Origin: Scylla paramamosain
Lineage: Eukaryota > Arthropoda > Malacostraca > Decapoda > Portunidae
Reading direction: 5' to 3'
Length of the DNA: 64,000 nt
Assembly: GCF_035594125.1 (NCBI RefSeq)
Contig: NC_087168.1
Span: forward strand, 11,875,650-11,939,649
Within the stretch, counting starts at the first letter, position 1. Every line of letters starts with the position of its first letter. Below are positions 29,250 through 63,840 of the stretch, piece after piece. The notes under the pieces were generated by a model. The model did no database searches. It worked only from the letters and a program-made list of their open reading frames with translations, and was not told the origin of the DNA. Made by a program: the position numbers and the translations under genes.

Positions 29250-29781
29250 TTTATGTCACATAAAACCTGTAACATGTATAATGTAGCGAGCAAACTACTG
29301 CGTAATTGGTGAAGTCGTAGTTGGTTAGTTAACTGGGCATGCTACCAGTAGGTTTAAATTAGCGGGGAGGAAAGTGTAGAAGCGAAGATTTATATTATTT
29401 TGTATTTATATTACGTTATATATAAAGGAGAAATACATATCTATGTAGTATTCCTATTACTTTCTAAACTTTCTTTTAAAATGATACATTTGATATTTGA
29501 TATGTCAACTCTTGGTGCACCTCAAGCCAGTGGCGCCAGTCCATATAGGTGGAGGCGGACGAGCTTGAGGGTAGGTGGTGCGAGGCTCGGAAATGTAACT
29601 CGTTCGGTGGCCATTTTTGCCACAGACACTGATAGTGACCTAGGACCATATTTTGAAACACATCTGAGCCGCACTTCCACTATTTTCAAAAGCCGCTAGT
29701 TGAAGTTACACGAGTTTTTAATTTTTTTTTTTTTTTTTTTTTTTTACGGTTCTAGTGAAAGATTAACAAGATTTCTACATT
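28937..29781. other. presumed D2HGDH upstream region
   Basis: Contains (TC)n at about 29203-29245 and a T run at 29720-29745. The D2HGDH promoter should be here, but I recognise no TATA box or other defining element at a convincing position. Confidence 0.4.
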
Positions 29782-52622
<22,841 letters not shown>

Positions 52623-52779
52623 GGAGGTAATTTTTTTTTTCTTTTTTTTTTTTATAGGGACATGATATATCATGCCCATGAAGTTGGTTGCATTCTTTTC
52701 CTGTATAATGGTTTAGCTACCAGATAATGCCTTCTGAAATTTCTCTTCATAAAGGAGCTCAAGATTGTTCCTTGTAATA

Positions 52780-53150
52780 TGTCTTTTTCTTCCTTTTTTT
52801 TTTCCCCCTTCTAGATTTGATGCTCATTTTTCATCCCTATCACTTCATTTTCCTGTTCTTGAACAATATTATCGTTTTCCTTCAATTTTGTTTTTAGATC
52901 AGTGTATAGTGTTTTCAATTCTTTGTTTTCCTCTTCCAGGTCGTTTTTTTTTTTTTTTTTTTTTTTTTTCCACTCTTTCAATGAGGTCACTGATCATCCC
53001 CCTCCATTAAAACCACTTTCCTTCCTTGCATTTTTTCATGTAGTTCATTATCTTCCTCAAATCCTGGAAATGGTGACCCCGTTGGCAACATTCTGCTCCC
53101 ACCTATGGCGTCCATCTTGCTGGAGCTTTTACTCATTTTATTACGTTATT
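52780..53150 (-). mobile_element. LINE B ORF1 fragment
   Basis: The minus strand reads MDAIGGSRML and GSPFPGFEEDNELHEKM, then a Glu/Lys/Asn-rich coiled-coil stretch (LEEENKELKTLYTDLKTKL), analogous to the ORF1 start of LINE B copy 1 near 3919. A T run at 52947-52969 interrupts it. Confidence 0.65.
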
Positions 53151-53159
53151 ATTTAAATT

Positions 53160-54266
53160 TTCCCTTATTTGTATTTATTTATTTATTTATTTATTTATTT
53201 TTTTTTTTTATGGAGATAAGACAACTCTACTTGAGCACAGCTCCTACCTGTGAACACATTCTAGGCTCCTAGTGGTGGCCATGGTCAAACAAAATCTTTC
53301 TCTGCTGGAGCTTGGATCGCTGCTTGTTTACTCGACGACGACTCGTGTGTGTGTGTGTGTGTGTGTAATTCTATTCCATATTATTTTTAGAGGTAGCCTT
53401 TAATTCATGAAGTAAAAAAATATCACAAACTAATTGATTAAGATCAAAAGTATTATATAGTATGTACCTGTGAAACTATGATAGTCAATGAACAAGTACA
53501 TACTGCTATACAGCCACCATAGTATATACCCACCAAGAGCATCTAGCTCTGCCTTGCTGCACAACTACCAACCTTAGCTCACTATAACTCAAAACTTTTC
53601 TTAAGCAGACAGTCTGTTACACATATCAGTTAGCCTAGTAGTACATTTAATTTAATGTTTAATGTTATGTGTCCAGTCTCACTAAGATCACATTTAATGC
53701 ATGAAAATTCCTGAATATTGACCACATCTTTATTTATTGTATCATTCATAGGAAACTTATTATTGATCATAGGAAGCTCGTTAAGGTCTTGTTTTGAAGC
53801 TTGAGAGTTGTACAATGTTATGATATGCTAATATCTTAAAAGATGATGAACAAAAAAAGACAAAAGTTTGTTAAAAGTGTGATGCTTGAAGATACCTAGT
53901 ATAACACTTCAACTCACTATGACTCAAAACTTTGCAAAAGGACGAAACTCTGTGTTGTGTGGATCATTTCATGAATAATTCAATTCATTGCCTAATGAAA
54001 TATCTCTGATCTCACTCAGACAAAAATTAGTGGTTTAATATTTCAGAAAACTGAGCTCACCTTTTTCAGATTTTTATCCTGTGATTTGCACATGTACTGA
54101 AAAGAAAAAAAAAATCACATGCTCATTCATGTAAGCATTTTTAGCCCATATGACTTTACAGATTTTAGTACAGAACATGAGTTGCTATGAAGCATTGTCA
54201 CACACACAGTGCAAATCTAGATTTGACATGCTCTGCTGCATACTACACTGTATATATGAAAGGTAC
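53160..54266. other. intergenic, nothing recognised
   Basis: TTTA-type tract at 53168-53205, (TG)n at 53347-53367, then AT-rich unique-looking sequence. Confidence 0.5.
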
Positions 54267-54312
54267 AACACACACACACACACACACACACACGTACACA
54301 CACACACATACA

Positions 54313-54354
<42 letters not shown>
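54267..54354. repeat. interrupted (CA)n
   Basis: CA units with several CGTACA or CATACA interruptions. Confidence 0.96.
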
Positions 54355-54358
<4 letters not shown>

Positions 54359-55446
54359 TTCTTTCACCACATTTCCAATCATCTCGTTGGTCATTTCTTC
54401 ATCCCGGAGGTTGTATCTTGATTTGTTTCTTTCACTTGAATAGAACCGTACGCGTAGCTAGAGCTTCAGTCTTTTGAGAGTCATTTCACATCAGTAAGTC
54501 TTGAGTCAGTCTTCAGAGAGTCTTCAGAGAGAGTCAGACTAGATTAGTTCACAATCAGTCCAGTTCATATCAGTTCAGAGAGAGAGAGAGACAGCACATC
54601 AGTATCGTCATGTCTGCAAGTAATTGTGTCTTGGTATCACGCGTGTACATTGTCCATTATTAAATCAAGAACTCTTATAAATCGTGTCTTTTACTTGCAC
54701 AAATCAACAATATCAAACCACTACCCATGACCTCCATGTTACCAACAATATCAAGCTACTACCCAGTCCTTCAGAGCAGCCACCACCACACCAAGCTTCC
54801 TCATCTGATCCAGTAGTGGCAAGCATCATCAACAGAGGCAATCATCACCTCAACAGAGCTGTAAGAGGCACATCATCAAAACAGTGTGGTCAAGATCATC
54901 TAGAATAGTGGTGCAATGAAGTCCAAGATATGATACAATGCTTTGGTAAATTGCTTCATTAGGCCTAGTTTTATATGCAGTGGTGGCAAAATGATTTTCT
55001 CCTTAACTAGTGGTTCATGAATTACATTATGACATCCAGGCGTCATAGTTTCCCAAGGTGGCTATTCTGAGCGTATGACTGGGCCCTTCTGTCCCACTTG
55101 CAAAGGAAGCACATAAATTTGGTGTATCCAGTTTGTATCCCATTAATTAGGGGTACTAGTTTCAAGTCCTCACAAATTAGCCACTCATGCAATCTAGAAT
55201 AAAACCAAGGTTCTCATATGTCTCTTAAAATGACTAAGTAACCAACTGGAAGTGAAGGCATGGTGTTCCTTATGGGCAACAGAACCTCTTTTATGGTGTA
55301 AAGGGATGCATCTATGAATGGCCTCCACCCGTTTGGTACAAAGGTCAGTCACAAAATTATGTAGCAAATTATGGTTATTACAAGAAACTGGAGGATCGCA
55401 GAAAGAAACGGATGTTGTATTCATGATATACGCAAAAAATACTTCT

Positions 55447-55449
<3 letters not shown>
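54355..55449. other. intergenic; possible LTR-like segment near 54440-54710
   Basis: AGTC-rich short repeats (CAGTCTTCAGAGAGTC) precede ATTAAATCAAGAACTC and TCGTGTCTTTTACTTGC, which looks like the R-U5 part of a retroelement LTR. There is no second copy in the window, so this is only a suggestion. Confidence 0.3.

Positions 55450-55507
<58 letters not shown>
55450..55507. repeat. poly-T followed by (TG)n
   Basis: T run 55450-55479, TG 55480-55507. Confidence 0.97.
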
Positions 55508-55510
<3 letters not shown>

Positions 55511-55724
55511 TACTGTGCGTCTAATGCAGCCATAATGCAGACGCCTAGACCTGTAAGCCTAGGCCTATAGCTGTGGAGTTAAGCAGTTGTAAATGTACCC
55601 TAAGCACAAATTAATATTGTTACTAATATTACTACTAATAGTTTCTCACTATGCACCATCCATCAGATACTGACATCAGAGGGGTCCTAAAGGGGTGATA
55701 AGGGCTCCTCTTCCTTCTATCCGT

Positions 55725-55828
55725 GACCGTATCTGGTGAAGTGTGTGTAGTGGTTCATCAAAAACCCGCGTTCAGGACCCGTATCTGGTGAAGTGTGTGT
55801 AGTGGTTCATCAAAAGCCCGCGTTCAGG
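55725..55828. repeat. two-copy 51-52 bp tandem repeat
   Basis: GACC(C)GTATCTGGTGAAG, GTAGTGGTTCATCAAAA and CCCGCGTTCAG occur twice in a row with one substitution and one inserted C. Confidence 0.95.
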
Positions 55829-56089
55829 ACCTAACTGTAAATGAGAAAACACTTACCCTCCACCATGCCTCAGGCACTGCCATGCGAGGGATCTCTTTAG
55901 GGGAAAAGAATGTGCCTTCCATGGCAGTGTCTGGTGAGTTGTCTAATTTTTTTTTCCCAATGACCTCTTGTTCAGTGTGATGGGCTGGAGGGTTGCACCG
56001 CTACTGTCCCCATACACTCCTGCAGGCCTGGGATGGCTCCTTAAGGGGAGAAAGGATTTGTCCCTGCCTAGGAAAACTTACTTCAACAT

Positions 56090-56300
56090 CGCTTCGTAAC
56101 TTCAACCTGCTTCGTAATGGCGACACCCTCTTCGTTATCATGAAAACCGCTTCGTTACCGTGAAATCCGCTGCGTTATCGTGAAACGCTTCGTTATCGTG
56201 AAATGCACTTCGTTGCCGTGAAACTCGTTTCGTTTTGGTGATTCCCGCTTCGTTACCTTTAAATCCGCTTCGTTATGGCGATACTGGCATCGTTATTGTT
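56090..56300. repeat. degenerate minisatellite, period about 18-20 bp
   Basis: About ten units around CGCTTCGTTATCGTGAAA with variable spacing and substitutions (CTTCGTAAT, CTTCGTTACC, TTTCGTTTTGG). Confidence 0.9.
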
Positions 56301-56464
56301 TATTTATTTATTTATTTATTTATCTATTCACTTTGTATTCTTTATATATTATTTTTTCATTAATTTATCTTTTATTCATTTATTTTGCCAGACGGGAAGC
56401 CTGACCCTGCAGCTTACATAGACTCACATTTCATTGGCATACCTATACCTCTGTTAGCCTCTTT

Positions 56465-56625
56465 TTTTTTTTTTATGTAAGAGGGCCACTGATCAAGGGC
56501 AACAAAAACTGAAGAAAAAAGGCCCACTTAGTGCCAGTTCCCAAAGAAATGTCACAAAAATAAATCAAATAACGGAGGATAAGTGTCTTGAAACTTCCCT
56601 CTTGAAAGAGTTTGAAACCGACGAA
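56465..56625 (+). repeat. dispersed repeat, second copy
   Basis: Matches the repeat at 34376-34523 in order and spacing; see that entry. Confidence 0.7.
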
Positions 56626-56829
56626 CACGTCAAGGCTGGTATCTGAACGCACTGAGCCGCCTAAATGTTCTCTCACGTACCGTCCCCTGGGTTTTGCGCT
56701 ACAGATATTGGACAGAGGAAGGGACACACACAAGGCTCGAGGTACTGTCGAGTAGATCAGTCGGATACTTTATTGTTACTTTGTGTTTATGTTTTTGTTT
56801 GGGCTAGTTTTTTTTTTTTTTTTCGTGAT

Positions 56830-57125
56830 ATGGTTGTCATATCGATTGATGTGCGGCTGAGTGTGATTATGCAATTCAATGCAGTCTTGTGTCGTATGGT
56901 ATGGTATGGAATGCTGTGAGGCTCTTATGACGCAAGTGATATGTCGTATGGCCGGGAGTGATATGAATCGGTGAGTGACTGGGTGTGGTACGGAGTGATG
57001 TGTGGCTGGTGCGATACATGGCATGATTTGGTTTTGTGTCCATGGTGTTGCGTGGTGTGGACGTGTGGTTGTGTGTTATGTGCGGCGTGGTGAGGAAAGC
57101 GAGATGTGGGTTGTGATGTGGCTAG
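56830..57125 (+). repeat. degenerate GTGRTATGG-type array
   Basis: Frequent variants of GTGATATGG, GTCGTATGG and GTGTGGT without a strict period; a strand-biased G/T-rich stretch that resumes at about 57595-57735. Confidence 0.55.
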
Positions 57126-57146
57126 GTAATAATAATAATAATAATA

Positions 57147-57233
<87 letters not shown>
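57126..57233. repeat. (AAT)n microsatellite
   Basis: AAT units with two AGT interruptions. Confidence 0.97.
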
Positions 57234-57359
57234 TCCGATTTATTAATCTTGCAGCCTTATTATTGAAAATCCACATGTTACATATTAACTTAGTAAAATA
57301 CATATCTTAAATATACATTAACCTAAGGAAGTATCTCACAATTCAGTACTATAATTATG

Positions 57360-57600
57360 GCTGCCAGATAGCGTCGACCAACCTGGTAGACCAGGCCTGA
57401 GATGATCAGGATGCCTTACCATTTGTATTTTTCTTTTCAGAGTTTGTTTCTCCTACCTAGGCTGCGGGTTACAACTCCCGACTTACGCCAGGTACCTAAT
57501 CACTGCTAGGTGAACAAGAACTACCCTTCAAAGAAGTCCGCCCAAAGACTTCTGAGCTGGCCTGGAAATCGAACCCGGGCTCTCCTGATTGTGTACGGCT
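57360..57600 (-). mobile_element. SINE-like sequence with tRNA-type B box
   Basis: On the minus strand GAGCCCGGGTTCGATTTCCAG fits the polymerase III B box (GGTTCGANTCC), followed by CACCTAGCAGTGATTAGG and TACCTGGCGTAAG. Sequences of this kind are common tRNA-related repeats in aquatic invertebrates. The A box is not clear. Confidence 0.6.
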
Positions 57601-57735
57601 TTGTGTGATATGGGTTATTCTATGGCTAGTTATGTTGCTTGGTGTGATTTAACTGTACGGTGTAAGGGGGTTTGACATCAGTTGTGGGGCTGGTTGTAAC
57701 ATAATATGTTATGGTGCGGCTTTGTGGGGTGGCCA

Positions 57736-58160
57736 AATTCTTTGCGGTAATTAGTGTTGTGTTTATCATGTAAGACCAGTTTTACAAGTGTAAGATTAGA
57801 TGAAACCAAATAAGATATTCTTGGTGAACTAGCATGACCGGCAAAATAAGTTGAAAACTCCTCGTTCAGTATATATGTAATTACACAAGAATTGATATCC
57901 CTTCAAACCTTACCGAAGTGAATAATGAACCCTAACAAATGTTTGAGTTTGACTCACCTGCCGCATATGTAGGTCGTGTCCTGCTTCTTGATCTCGTGTT
58001 CTATGAGTGAGAGGACTTCAGCGAACTAAGTAGACAATCTGATATGCTGTCAAGATTTTTATTCATACATTTCCAGCTTTTGAACGAGATATGACATTCA
58101 TCAAACTCTGGTCTTTTCATATTCGTTTCATGTACCCATTTCTTTGTGTTCTTGTACATG
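57736..58160. other. intergenic, nothing recognised
   Basis: AT-rich, unique-looking. Confidence 0.5.
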
Positions 58161-58585
58161 GCTTAAACACTTAAACACTTTATTATAGCCTAGGTTTATA
58201 CATTTCATTATTGGATAGGTATACATTATTGGCCAGCCTATGTATAAGCTTGATGCTTTTCAGGCAAATGAAAAATTTAAAATACATTACTTAAAGTAAA
58301 CACAATAGACAACTTAAAATCGAAAAATCTATCATGAAGATAAATAAAAACATAATATGATAAGGTTTATACAGAATAAATATATCTATATTGTTATAAA
58401 GTTGAGTATGAAGATGGATGGGATGACACATAGGGTTAGGTGATATAAATTGATACATATATGAGACTGAAATCATATAGATGTGTTTAAAAATAAAGTA
58501 CAGGAAAGATGATAAAGTTTTGTAGGGTTAGTTTTGTAAGATCAGGGGGGAAGTAATATAAGGTATGAGTGTAGGAAGTGACTGA

Positions 58586-58858
58586 TTAGTATGCATCCAG
58601 AAAATGACTCTTTAGTTTGCTTTTGAATTTGTGAATAGAGTAGACATTTTTGTATTGCGAGGGTAGTGAATTCCATATTGAGGGGCCTAGGTAGGAAGTC
58701 GAGCGGCAGAAGATACTAAGGCGATGGGTAGGTAGACAAAGGCGTTGTCTTTGTCGTGTTGTGTATTCATGTGGTGGAAGAGAGACATTAATTTGTTTTT
58801 TGTACATAGATGTTGCAATGGAAAGTTTTGTTATGTCTTCGAGTTTTAGAATTTTCAT
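58586..58858 (-). pseudogene. LINE C ORF2 C-terminal region
   Basis: LKLEDITKLSIATSMYK, SYLGPSIWNSLP and FKSKLKSHFLDAY, the usual post-RT tail. It continues the RT in a different frame; the shift lies in the overlap near 58790-58858. Confidence 0.88.
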
Positions 58859-59798
58859 GCCTTTTTAAGAGTGGAGCTGTGTGTTCAAGATATGAACTTT
58901 TTGTGATAATCCGTATTATTTTTTTATGAATGAGGTTTATGCAATTTAGGTGTGTAGCTTGAGTGTTAGCCCATATTGGATTACAATATTGTAGGTGTGG
59001 GTATATGTGGGCATAGTACATTGTTCTAAGGATCTCGGTAGGCATAAAATCCCTTATTTTATAGAGCATGGCAGTACAACGTGACAGTTTCTGGGAAATG
59101 TTAGTTGTGTGAAATTTAAATGTAAGGTTTTCATCATAGGTTACTCCTAAGAATTTAAGTTTACTAGTTCTAGCTATTTGACTGTTTCTTATTATTAATT
59201 CTGGCAAGTTATTATCATTCTTGTTGGAGAATAGCATGAAGTAGGTTTTATCGCTGTTTATGGTAAGTCGGTTACTCAAACACCATTCATTTAATTTGTT
59301 AAGGTCTGCATTAGCAGAGTGGAATAAGGTATCATTAGTATGGCCAGTGAAATAGAGGGTCATGTCATCAGCAAAAAGAATGGTATCTGCATGGTCAAAT
59401 GTTTGAACAACATCGTTGATATATATAAGGAACAGCATGGGTCCCAGGACACTTCCTTGTGGGATGCCTGTAGTGATTTTTCTGACAGATGATTTGTAGC
59501 CTTCAAGAAGTGTACATTGGGATCTATCAGTTAGGTAAGTTTTAAACCAGGAGTGGATAGGGCCTCGAATGCCATAATGGTGAAGTTTTTTGAGAAGAAT
59601 GTTGTGGTTAACTGTATCAAAAGCTTTGGAGAAGTCTACAAAGATAGATAATACAGATAATTTATTATCAAGAGATGAGTAAATGTGAGAGGAGAATTTA
59701 TTGAGGGCATGGTAAGTATTTAAGCCTGGTCTGAACCCGTACTGAGAGTCGCTTAGTATTTTGTATTTTTGCAGGTATGACAATAATCCATTTTTCAT
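58788..59798 (-). pseudogene. LINE C reverse transcriptase
   Basis: 336 codons: SDSQYGFRPG, FVDFSKAFDTVNH, GIPQGSVLGPMLFLIYIND, and the catalytic TILFADDMTLYF (Asp-Asp intact), then LGVTYDENLTF and YPHLQYCNPIW. RT motifs 0-2 lie to the right (NYRPIST near 59848) in the same frame past the TGA at 59982. Confidence 0.95.
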
Positions 59799-59984
59799 TA
59801 GGCTTTCAAATATTTTAGAGAATGCAGATAGCGTAGAGATAGGGCGGTAATTATTTGGGTCATTTGTGGGACCAGATTTATGGATAGGAGTAATGTTGGC
59901 ATTTTTTAGGGTAGCGGGAAATATACCGGAGTTGAGTGATTGGTTGAAAAGTAATGAAATGGGGTAGGCAATCAGTGTACAATT

Positions 59985-61034
59985 TCATTTTAATAAAGAA
60001 ATAGGAATTTCTACAACATTTGACATCTTATTTTTTAGTTTCTTTATAGTATTTATAATGTCCTGTGGAGAAACTGGTGGGATAGACATAGAATTTGGGT
60101 AGTTACCTCGCAGAAGGTCAGATGCACTTCTATTTGCTGGTGGGAGATTATTATTAAGTTTAGCTGCCACTTCACTGAAGTGTTCATTAAGGACCTCGGC
60201 TATTTGTTGTGGATTATTATGTGTTGTGTTGTTGAGACGTATATTCGATATGTTAGTTTTTGGTAAATGCTTGCCAGATAGCTCATTAATAGTCTGCCAA
60301 ATTTTCTTTGTGTTATGCCTAAAACTGTTAAAAATGTTCATGTAGTAATTTGTTTTGGCTGTCCTTATTATCCGAGTCACTCGATTACGGTATTGTGTAT
60401 ATGTATTATGGTCAATGGTCCCTAGTTTGTACATTTTGAATAGATTACTTTTATGTTTAATGGAGGCTAGTATATTTGGCGTTAACCAAGGATTACTGAG
60501 TCTTTTGGATGACACAAATTTAGTAACTTTTGGAAAATGTATATCATACAAATTATGAAGCGTTCTATTAAAGGTTTCAAAGTTTTCTTCTATATTATTA
60601 GAAGTGAGAATGTCATTCCAGCTTATTGAAGCTAGATCAGATGTGAACAAGTTATGATTGTGTGCATTAGAAATTCTAAAAGTTATTTTATGTTTAGTAG
60701 ACAAGTTGGACATTAAGGATATGTTCAGAAAGATTGGGAGGTGGTCGGATATTGGATGGTGAATAATGCCCGAGATTGATAATGGTGTGTAATTCGTCCA
60801 TATATGATCAAGAAGTGAGGGTTGGCCTAGCGTAGGATTATCAGGAAATCTGGTGGGATGAGATATATGTGGGAAATAGTTAAGAGCTTGCATGGTATTA
60901 AGGAAATTATTGGTTGGTTGATGGGAAGTGTGTTCTAGAAGATTGATATTGAGATCACCAAGAAGAATGGTGTTGTTTTTTGTGAATGTGTTCTGAGTTA
61001 AGATGTCATTTAGTGCAAGTGAGAACTCTTCCAC
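59985..61034 (-). pseudogene. LINE C endonuclease, C-terminal part and linker
   Basis: LLGDLNINLLEH (the GDxN block), LLDHIWTN, HHPISDHLPIF (S-D-H catalytic block), then a basic linker ending in an RT-proximal segment. In frame with both neighbouring pieces; bounded by TGA at 61083 and TGA at 59982. Confidence 0.92.
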
Positions 61035-61085
61035 TGCAACATGTTTACTATGTGGTCTATAGATGACGGAGATTATTAAGTTAGT

Positions 61086-61688
61086 TCAAAGGTTTAATTG
61101 CACAGAACAAATTTCCATGGTTTCATTTACAAATGTATGTTGATGAATGGGTTCAGAATGGATATCAGAGTTAATCAGTAAACTTACTCCTCCGTGTTCC
61201 TTGTTCATTCTCAAAGAGTGATATGTAGAGTAACCATCAAGATGGTAGTGATGTTGGTTAGTGTCTTTAAGCCAGGTTTCTGTAAGTGCAATGACATGAG
61301 GTTGGATGCTCAAACAGTTTAAAAAAGATGTTAAGTTATCATAGTTTTTTTGGAGGGATCTAATGTTAAGGTGAAGGATGCTAAGGGAAGACTTAGGTAT
61401 ATTTGATGTAGTCTGTGTCTGTTGGTTATATTCTTCAATACTGTAATAATTTGATATGCTTGTTAGGTCTGTATGTCCATTTACGGTTCTAATTATGTCC
61501 AAACTAGTGTCATTTGGGTTTTCAGAGTTGTCAGTGATAATATCGTCATAAAGGGATGCATAAAGATTTTCCATGAATAGATGAAAAGGATGTGAATGAG
61601 TAAAAAAATGGTGATGGGATTGGTTATAAAAATAAAAGAGGATTTCTGGCATTTTAAGGTATGCATAGTAGTTGTAATAATGTATCAC
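61086..61688 (-). pseudogene. LINE C endonuclease, N-terminal part
   Basis: SILHLNIRSLQKNYD, VIALTETWLKD (catalytic Glu), GGVSLLI. The likely start is a Met in MENLYASLYDD or upstream of it. It runs into TGA at 61083-61085, after which the same frame continues with ISVIYRP. Confidence 0.92.
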
Positions 61689-62203
61689 AGTACGGCTACA
61701 TCAATGGATAGAGGTGTGTTGGTGACTAAGTAATATATGGGTAGTATATGCATTAGCAATGTTAGCATGAAATTGAATGGTAAATGTTCATGGTTGACAA
61801 AATGTGATAAATTATTTAGTTATCTCATAAATTCATACAATGTAGACAGTGATAGAAAACTAGTGGTAGAGTCAGGTACAGGTTTTAAGAAGTAGTAGTA
61901 CATGATTTTGTAGTAATAAAGTATGGGGAAAGGTAATGGATTCATATTGCACATGAAGAATATTGCTAAGTAGTAGGAATAAAGAAGTGTCTAGTGCTGG
62001 ACCATAATATACTCCCTTGAGGTCTACATTAGTATAAGTTGATTCTCTTTTAATACTGAAGACCCTGGTGTAAAATATATGTCATAGGTTATTCACTTCT
62101 TTGGTCAAGTAGTGAGGTCCAGCATTGACATTTGTCGGGATAAATAGCATGTTCTTATTCTTAAGGCATACAGATAAGGAATGAAACTGCAGTAGTAACA
62201 ACT
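61689..62203. other. LINE C ORF1-ORF2 spacer
   Basis: No open frame with recognisable content on the minus strand; part of the LINE by position. Confidence 0.6.
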
Positions 62204-63007
62204 TTAACTGGATGGTTGAGCATTGTTCCTAAGAGCAGGGAATTTGTCTAGGAAATTGTTAAGGTCCCATTCTGAGGTTATTGTGTGCTTTTGATTAGAA
62301 CACCTGAGTTTTACACAGATTTTCCCATCACGAGTGTAGCACTGTTGAAACAAATCTCTGTGTTGTTTTCTTGTTCCATATTGTCTTAAAAATAGAACGT
62401 CGCTTTGGGGTGAGAGATTCATTGATAAAAATGTTTGGTTTGACTGTGACACATGCACTTAACAATTCATCTTTTTTTGGCGACTGTGAAGCTTGACAAT
62501 TATAGGAGTCTTGACAGTTTGTTTGTTCTTTGTTCCAAGTCTGTGAGCAACATTGATTTCAGAGGGTGTGATGTTAATGTTGAGAGTGCGCTTGATGGTG
62601 TCCACCACTACATTGGTAGGGTTTTCACCACCTGTCTCCTGGGGTAGATCTGGACCGCTGATGATAACTGTGTCTCGCCTCTCATATTGACTTACATCGT
62701 CCAACTGATCCTCTAGTTGTACAACTCTCTTTTCTAGGGTACTTACAGTTGATTGGAGCCGTTTTATTTCCTGGTCCTTGTTTTCTTTTAGAAGTTGAAC
62801 AGCTGTGATTATAGCATCAACAACAGCCTTCAATTCTGGGGAGGTAATCTTGTCCTGAATGCTGCTGAAGATCTTTTCCACAGGCGAGGGGTGAGGTTGG
62901 GGGACAGCTGCTGCCGATGTAGAGACTGGGAATGCGGTTGGAGTGGTAGTAGTCTGGGGAGTGAGTGATGAGGGAGCCTCATATTGGGTTGTCCTGGTAC
63001 CGACCAT
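62204..63007 (-). pseudogene. LINE C ORF1 (RNA-binding), one A-tract frameshift
   Basis: The best start is the ATG at 63007 in CCACCATGG. There is a Thr/Pro-rich N-terminus, then a leucine-zipper coiled coil (IKRLQSTVSTLEKRVVQLE), then an RRM-like block (ERRDTVIISGPDLP, EINVAHRLG, PIIVKLHSRQKK). At about 62470 an A tract is one base short, causing TAA soon after; the C-terminal part (HRDLFQQCYTRDGKICVKL, 62204-62458) resumes in another frame. Confidence 0.88.
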
Positions 63008-63207
63008 GGTGGTGGAGTAGGTGTGTAGATCACTTGACTGTTGTATCTTGGCAGGGGTGTGGATTTGATAGAATGGGATGCAGTAGAATGAGGTCGAGAG
63101 GCTTGTTATGGTCAGCACCAGCTCGGAAGATCACAGACTCATCCACGTGGGTGGCAGGCAGCAGTAGGAGGCACCTTGTTTACGTCATTCAGGGTCGTTG
63201 GGGGGCT

Positions 63208-63570
63208 CTGTAGCTCTTAGTTGTGAAGGTCCATACCTTCGATGCCAGTGTGTGACTTGGGTTTGGTGATTTAGTTCATGATGAGACGTATTTTGGTAGC
63301 AATCATCATTAGTAACTCTTCCTCCTCCCTATCCTTATGGGGCAACAGAGAACGGTCTCCCATCACTAAGACTAATAGACTGAGAGTAACAACGGGTCTT
63401 AGTTTGAAAATTGATAGCTGACATATTATCCAGTGTGAACACTCGCATAGCAAGCATCGTTCGCGTTCTCCCGCTGCATTGCGTGGCTTGTGTAGTTTCG
63501 CAACAAGTGTGAAACGACCTTTAAGAGATCTGGTAAGGGTATTTAGGTGACACGAGGGATATAATAAAGG
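63208..63570. other. intergenic, nothing recognised
   Basis: The minus-strand ORF at 63271-63630 has no recognisable domain and overlaps the CR1-like 3' end; not called. Confidence 0.4.
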
Positions 63571-63840
63571 TGATGTAAGCAAAATACTCACAATGACTAT
63601 TCGGTATAGGATTCGAAGTAATGGATTCAAGCTTGATAAGAGTTACATTTGAAAAGAGGGGAAGATTACTAGTTCTCAGATGAGAGTGGTAAATGACTGG
63701 AATATATTCAGTAATCAGTTTCTTAGTGCTGAGTCAAAAGAGAACTTTGAAAGACGATGACTTCGTGGATAGGTAGGCTCGTTTCATACAGGCACTGCTC
63801 CATGTAAGCCTGTTGGCTTCTTGCAGCATTTGCTGTTTTA
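63570..63840 (+). mobile_element. CR1-like LINE 3' end, plus strand
   Basis: Reads RSNGFKLDK and RVVNDWN with breaks, then TTCATACAGGCACTGC, GTAAGCCTGTTGGCTTCTT, matching the 3' end of the copy at 11205-11300 (minus strand). It ends near TTTTATGTTT. Confidence 0.8.

Larger units (their letters stand above)
58160..63200 (-). mobile_element. LINE C, near full length, best-preserved element in the window
   Basis: ORF1 (63007 to about 62204), ORF2 endonuclease and RT in one frame from 61688 to 58788, C-terminus to 58586, then a roughly 400-bp 3' UTR ending in copies of GTGTTTAA near 58165-58185. Only two in-frame stops (TGA) and one late frameshift break ORF2. It is of the APE-endonuclease type and distinct from LINEs A, B and the CR1-like element. 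Confidence 0.92.

Noticed and set aside
57480..57600. tRNA gene on the minus strand
   Set aside because: A B-box-like GGTTCGATTTC is present, but no acceptor stem, anticodon arm or clear A box can be paired; better explained as a SINE-like repeat.
63271..63630. 119-codon minus-strand ORF with a basic, hydrophobic start
   Set aside because: No domain; overlaps the plus-strand CR1-like 3' end and flanks LINE C, so it is probably fortuitous.
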